Origin: Prevotellaceae bacterium UBA1716
GTDB taxonomy: Bacteria > Bacteroidota > Bacteroidia > Bacteroidales > Bacteroidaceae
Length of the DNA: 9,984 nucleotides
Assembly: GCA_002317225.1 (NCBI GenBank)
Contig: DCIW01000142.1
Span: 1 to 9,984, forward strand
Direction: 5' to 3'
Shown: positions 7,095-9,984 of the stretch, piece after piece
Layout: each line of letters starts with the position of its first letter
Position numbering within the stretch: position 1 is the first letter of the stretch
Position numbers and translations under genes: made by a program
The notes under the pieces: generated by a model
Database searches by the model: none
The model's input: only the letters and a program-made list of their open reading frames with translations
What the model was told of the DNA's origin: nothing

Positions 7095-7505
7095 ATGAAG
7101 AAATTATCAGGCAAGTGGAAGTCTATGGCGTGGTATTATGTCACCCACCCTTCCGAGTTTAATAATCTTGTTCATGAGGTGAAGAGATTTGCCTCTCGTG
7201 ACGGACTCCGTCAGGTAAAGAACGACTTCAACGACATGTATAACTACGTAGTTGACGTGTCATCGGGAAAGTATAAGGGTTTTAACCTGACAAATCTGCT
7301 GCTTGTTGTGGCGGCATTTGCCTATCTCATAACGCCAGCAGATATGATTCCCGACTTCCTTCCTGGTGCAGGACTTGTGGATGATGTATCTGTTCTTGCA
7401 TGGGCAGCTAAGCAAGTTGCAGATGAGATTGACAAGTACAAAAAAGTAATGAAAAAGGACTTGCCAAATGTAGAAAACGAGACTTTGCCCACCGACATAT
7501 ATTAA
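7095..7505 (+). CDS. DUF1232 (YkvA-like) small membrane protein
   Basis: A 136-residue protein of the DUF1232 family. The family core is clear: NLLLVVAAFAYLIT, then PADMIPDFLPG and LVDDVSVLAW, spanning about residues 67-103. The motif P-x-D-x-I-P-D-x-x-P-G-x-G-x-x-D-D is diagnostic. The hydrophobic stretch 66-82 is probably a membrane segment or hairpin; the N-terminal 60 residues are basic and helical, and the end is charged. The family's molecular role is not established. It lies 73 bp after sbcC in the same direction and before a strong terminator, so it probably ends the sbcDC transcript. The 73-bp gap holds only a weak inverted repeat (ATGAC 7039-7043 with GTCAT 7049-7053). No good promoter is seen there, although TAATTTGC at 7019 is loosely -7-like. 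Confidence 0.85.
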   Translation: MKKLSGKWKSMAWYYVTHPSEFNNLVHEVKRFASRDGLRQVKNDFNDMYNYVVDVSSGKYKGFNLTNLLLVVAAFAYLITPADMIPDFLPGAGLVDDVSVLAWAAKQVADEIDKYKKVMKKDLPNVENETLPTDIY

Positions 7506-7511
7506 AATGTT

Positions 7512-7555
7512 ACAAACTTGCAATTGAAACTTCAGTTGCAAGTTTGTTGCTTTTT
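7512..7555 (+). terminator. Strong intrinsic terminator of the sbcDC-DUF1232 operon
   Basis: ACAAACTTGCAA (7512-7523) pairs perfectly with TTGCAAGTTTGT (7536-7547), and the inner bases add a further G-U pair and three Watson-Crick pairs around a small loop. A TTTTT run follows at 7551-7555. It starts seven bases after the DUF1232 stop codon. Confidence 0.9.
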
Positions 7556-7631
7556 ACTATCAAAAGGTATTCTTTTACAACTTACTCACCACTTTTTTCT
7601 CGTTATTGATAAGAGATTAAGTTATTTTTAC

Positions 7632-7639
7632 TAACTTTG
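7632..7639 (+). promoter_or_regulatory. Probable -7 box of the HsdS-like gene promoter
   Basis: TAACTTTG matches the Bacteroidetes TAnnTTTG -7 consensus and would start transcription near 7646, about 36 bases before the ATG at 7682. The -33 side is weak: the nearest candidate, ATTG at 7605-7608, is 23 bases upstream. A separate promoter is expected because a strong terminator lies just before. Confidence 0.55.
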
Positions 7640-7681
7640 CAAACAAATCTGTTCAAAAAATAACCTTCATAATATAAAGAA

Positions 7682-8812
7682 ATGATAATAATTGGCGGCA
7701 TCATCATTGCCATATTGATACTTATCGCCATCTTGATTGCAAAGGCAAATGTCAATGAAATCAAGAGGGAAAGGTGCGGAATGCGTTCGGTAGAGGAGGA
7801 GGATCTTTGTCAGTATGAAGAATTAGCAAAAGACCAATTTCTGAAAGAACTCAAGGAGAAGAATGTGGTCAGCACAACCAACCTGAATATATGTGATGTT
7901 CTCGTAAAACTACATTGGAAGGGATATCACTACGAACTCGTGAAGGATGGCAAAGCTGAGTATAATGACTTCTCCGGTTTTTATGATGGTTCGCACGATT
8001 GGCAGAAGCGTTGGCACCGTATCGTTTTCGATAAGGACATCTCACCAAAACAGTTCTGTGAAGCTATTCGCAAAATCATGAAGCACCACCATTACAGCGA
8101 GACACAGAACGGACTCCCTCATTCGGACAACCATATTAACGGTGAAATCCGTATTTCCGATTCCTATTCCATGTTCACGGCTCTCTACGCAATGCGTTAT
8201 AGTATCAAAATAGAGAACCACTATCGTGATAATGAGCCACTTATCATTCGCAAAGCAAGTGAAATCGACAAGATAAATAAGTTGAAGATATCACATTCCG
8301 CTTCGAGAAAGATTGATTTCATCCGAATAGGAGACGTTGCTTCAATCGAACGTGGTGTAGAATATCACAACACTACTTTCGACCGCGACAAGGGTACTGG
8401 TATCCTCTATCCTCGCAACATAGTTTCGGGCAAGTGTGATGTGTTCAATATCGATACAGTAAAAGACAAAGTGGCAGTTGCGGGTGATATCATCATTCAG
8501 ATGGACGATCCATTCGACATGACTATCTGGCAGGGTAAGAATGCTCTCCTTTCGGATGAGGTGTTCTGCATAAGATGTAATGGTAAGGATATCCTTCAGC
8601 GATATCTATATTATGTGCTCCGAAGCATCGACTTCTTCGAACTTGTGAAGGAAACAAAAATAAAGGAATCAGATATCCTCAATTGTATGATTCCTGTAGG
8701 AGACCTCGACTTCCAGCATCGCATCATCGAATCGCTCAACTGGCACGAGTATTCGGAAGAACTTGAAGAACTCGACCTTCAATGCGAAGACATATATATT
8801 AAAAGAAAGTAA
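7682..8812 (+). CDS. Membrane-anchored protein with a C-terminal HsdS-like target-recognition domain
   Basis: I do not recognise this 376-residue protein as a whole. Residues 2-20 are a single strongly hydrophobic segment followed by basic KANVNEIKRER, so the bulk probably faces the cytoplasm. Residues 60-200 form a soluble region of unknown family, rich in Trp and His (HDWQKRWHR, KHHHY). Residues 212-354 resemble one target-recognition domain of a type I restriction specificity subunit: DFIRIGDVASIERG, then LYPRNIVSG, VAGDIIIQ, QRYLYYVLRS, and a closing IPVGDLDFQHRIIESL like the usual IP-x-x-x-x-Q-x-x-I ending. A normal HsdS has two such domains and no membrane anchor. No HsdM or HsdR lies nearby, so restriction activity is doubtful. 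It could be a domesticated DNA-binding protein. The HsdS resemblance is a pattern judgement. Confidence 0.6.
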   Translation: MIIIGGIIIAILILIAILIAKANVNEIKRERCGMRSVEEEDLCQYEELAKDQFLKELKEKNVVSTTNLNICDVLVKLHWKGYHYELVKDGKAEYNDFSGFYDGSHDWQKRWHRIVFDKDISPKQFCEAIRKIMKHHHYSETQNGLPHSDNHINGEIRISDSYSMFTALYAMRYSIKIENHYRDNEPLIIRKASEIDKINKLKISHSASRKIDFIRIGDVASIERGVEYHNTTFDRDKGTGILYPRNIVSGKCDVFNIDTVKDKVAVAGDIIIQMDDPFDMTIWQGKNALLSDEVFCIRCNGKDILQRYLYYVLRSIDFFELVKETKIKESDILNCMIPVGDLDFQHRIIESLNWHEYSEELEELDLQCEDIYIKRK

Positions 8813-8838
8813 AACATCTATATTAAAAAGAAATAAAA
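8791..8838. repeat. 24-bp direct tandem duplication across the stop codon
   Basis: Bases 8791-8814 and 8815-8838 are adjacent copies matching at 20 of 24 positions without gaps. The first holds the last codons of the HsdS-like gene and its TAA (8810-8812); the second would encode nearly the same tail. This looks like replication slippage that duplicated the gene end. Confidence 0.65.
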
Positions 8839-8867
8839 GAGGCAGCCCAAGCGGGTCGCCTCTTTTT
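8835..8867. terminator. Bidirectional terminator between convergent genes
   Basis: AAAAGAGGC (8835-8843) pairs perfectly with GCCTCTTTT (8858-8866), with a further CCC/GGG pairing inside. T-runs are present on both strands, so it can end the rightward HsdS-like gene and the leftward LRR gene. It lies in the 100-bp gap between the two stop codons. Confidence 0.92.
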
Positions 8868-8912
8868 ATTATCGTAACTTTTGTAATGTTTAAAACTTTG
8901 AAGAACACTCAC

Positions 8913-9629
8913 TTACCTGTTTAATATCTTCGTTAATATAGATTCCACATCTTCGAGATCGGCATCGCCATCATTATTTACATCAAGCGATTCGTGATTA
9001 AATAATGATTTGTCCTCGGCAAGAATATAATCGATGATAGCAGATACATCTGAAACCGTATAGTCGCGAAGAACCGTATCAAACTTGAAATCCCCCCATA
9101 CATCTGCATCCTTGTATGCTTGTTGCTTACTATTGAAGACAACGAGTTCGCAGAGCGATTTGTCAACCCCTTCGAACACCTTTGAATCTGCAGTAAGACT
9201 CAAAGGATTATCGATATAGCAAGTCAACTTCTTCAATGCAGTGCATCCACCGAAAGCGCCATTACCAATACTTGTAACCGTAGCAGGAATGGACACTTCT
9301 GCCATATGAACACAGTCGGCAAACAATTTTGCATCGATGGCAACTATGGTATATGCCACATCGCTATGCTTGACAACCTGAGGGATGACAAGCGAATAGG
9401 TTAGAATAGCACCAGCACTACGTCTCTTCACATCGGCTTCGGGTGGTGTTTCACCATCTCCGGGATTGAGAGAACCTTCGTATGAATGACTGAACGAACT
9501 GACTTTTACAGTATTAGTCCCTTCAATAATCGTATAACCCAAATTGCCGACTTTGAAGTCATCTGCCAATGCAACCTGACTACAGCACATAAAAACTGCT
9601 GCTGCAAAGATAGATTTGAGGTTTTTCAT
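8913..9629 (-). CDS. Exported BspA-like leucine-rich-repeat protein with dockerin-like C-terminus
   Basis: A 238-residue exported protein. The start at 9629 gives a clear signal peptide: MKNLK, a hydrophobic core FAAAVFMCCSQVA, and likely cleavage after ALA at about residue 22. A GTG nine codons further upstream (9656) would spoil it. After a low-complexity stretch (GDGETPPEADVKRRS), residues 93-175 carry BspA/LRR_5-type repeats, with the signature VSIPATVTSIGNGAFGGCTALKKL and a later VFEGVDKSLCELVV. The C-terminus 190-238 resembles a dockerin: a degenerate first half (VSDVSAIIDYIL) and a Ca-binding loop DVNNDGDADLED (216-227) with Asp at positions 1, 5 and 12. Such proteins are common in Prevotella-type genomes, on the surface or secreted; the binding partner is unknown. 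No sorting domain is visible. It begins 23 bp after the oxidoreductase stop and probably shares its transcript. Confidence 0.8.
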   Translation of the reverse strand: MKNLKSIFAAAVFMCCSQVALADDFKVGNLGYTIIEGTNTVKVSSFSHSYEGSLNPGDGETPPEADVKRRSAGAILTYSLVIPQVVKHSDVAYTIVAIDAKLFADCVHMAEVSIPATVTSIGNGAFGGCTALKKLTCYIDNPLSLTADSKVFEGVDKSLCELVVFNSKQQAYKDADVWGDFKFDTVLRDYTVSDVSAIIDYILAEDKSLFNHESLDVNNDGDADLEDVESILTKILNR

Positions 9630-9652
9630 AATTTGATACGTGTTTCGGATAA

Positions 9653-9984
9653 TCACTTCACACCCTTCATTGCCTTAGTCCAAGCCTTATCGAATGCAGA
9701 CTTAGCCTTTGCACCACCCTTTTGGGCAGCATCATAAAGAGTCCAAAGCTTTGAGTTTGAAGTCACTTTCTTCTGAGCTTCGGTAAGAGCTTTTGCACGA
9801 GCTTCAGTCTTTGCCTCGTCTGCATCTGAAGCGAAAGCATGCTTGAAACCGTCCTTGATATCATAGCAATGACCACGAGTGAAGTCTGGGAATTCAACTG
9901 CAGCACAGTTATGATCCATCGAGAGACTACCAAGTTCGGCAAGACAGCACCACTCTGCGAGGTCGTAAACATCCATATCAAGTG
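9653..9984 (-). CDS. C-terminal part of a Gfo/Idh/MocA-family oxidoreductase (5' end outside window)
   Basis: The frame runs without a stop to the window edge. An ATG at 9976 is internal to the reading frame and not a convincing start, since upstream codons (Leu-Asp) continue the domain. The visible part begins MDVYDLAEWCCLAELG and continues with VEFPDFTRGHCYDIKD. This matches the end of the GH109-like branch of Gfo/Idh/MocA proteins, where D-V-Y-D-L-A-x-W and V-x-F-P-D-F-T-R-G are conserved. These are NAD-dependent sugar or inositol oxidoreductases, or glycosidases using bound NAD. The NAD-binding N-terminus and the catalytic lysine region lie outside the window, so activity and any Tat signal cannot be judged. 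After residue 50 from the ATG there is an Ala/Lys-rich helical tail of about 57 residues (ending WTKAMKGVK) that the family does not usually carry. Confidence 0.65.
   Translation of the reverse strand, partial: LDMDVYDLAEWCCLAELGSLSMDHNCAAVEFPDFTRGHCYDIKDGFKHAFASDADEAKTEARAKALTEAQKKVTSNSKLWTLYDAAQKGGAKAKSAFDKAWTKAMKGVK

Noticed and set aside
7682..8812. A complete type I restriction-modification locus
   Set aside because: Only one TRD-like domain is present, on a membrane anchor. No methylase or translocase gene lies in the window.
9630..9656. GTG start nine codons upstream of the LRR protein
   Set aside because: The ATG at 9629 gives a standard signal peptide; the extension would overlap the oxidoreductase stop and weaken the signal.
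9763..9981. 72-codon minus-strand frame at the right edge
   Set aside because: It is an out-of-frame shadow of the oxidoreductase fragment, which has recognisable conserved motifs.

Overview
The window looks like chromosomal DNA of a Bacteroidota bacterium, most likely a Prevotella/Segatella-type member of the Bacteroidales. It is A+T-rich, and its intergenic regions carry sites matching the Bacteroidetes promoter form (TTTG about 20 bp before TAnnTTTG). There are almost no Shine-Dalgarno sequences, and start codons follow A/T-rich leaders. A BspA-like leucine-rich-repeat lipo/exoprotein with a dockerin-like tail and a Gfo/Idh/MocA oxidoreductase with a GH109-style C-terminus also fit that group. 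The genus is an inference from style, not from a marker gene.

Layout. 1-369: 3' end of a gene ending in an FHA-like domain with a cysteine-rich insertion. 370-617: non-coding, holding a compact element with inverted ends made of 8-bp-period repeats, internal palindromes and a 10-bp direct repeat outside. 618-1908: a two-gene operon of a freestanding AlaX-type tRNA editing hydrolase and a COG1237-type metallo-beta-lactamase-fold hydrolase. 1909-2570: about 660 bp without a gene, holding a run of small hairpins, a double GTCCGT hairpin, a symmetric 242-bp array of eleven 11-bp units in both orientations, and then a good sbcD promoter. 2571-7505: sbcD, sbcC (TAATG overlap) and a DUF1232 membrane protein, closed by a strong terminator. 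7682-8812: a membrane-anchored protein whose C-terminal half resembles one target-recognition domain of a type I restriction HsdS subunit, with no restriction or methylase partner in view. A bidirectional terminator separates it from the minus-strand genes: the LRR/dockerin-like exported protein (8913-9629) and, upstream of it, the C-terminal part of a Gfo/Idh/MocA oxidoreductase (9653-9984).

How the genes relate. SbcC and SbcD form the Mre11/Rad50-type nuclease that opens hairpins and processes DNA ends. The DUF1232 gene behind them probably shares their transcript. AlaX removes mischarged amino acids from tRNA(Ala); its tight coupling to the MBL hydrolase suggests co-expression, not necessarily a shared pathway. 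The points most worth following are the symmetric 11-bp array upstream of sbcD, the MITE-like element before alaX, the Cys-rich FHA fragment, and the orphan membrane-tethered HsdS-like protein. I see no RNA gene, CRISPR array, transposase or integrase.
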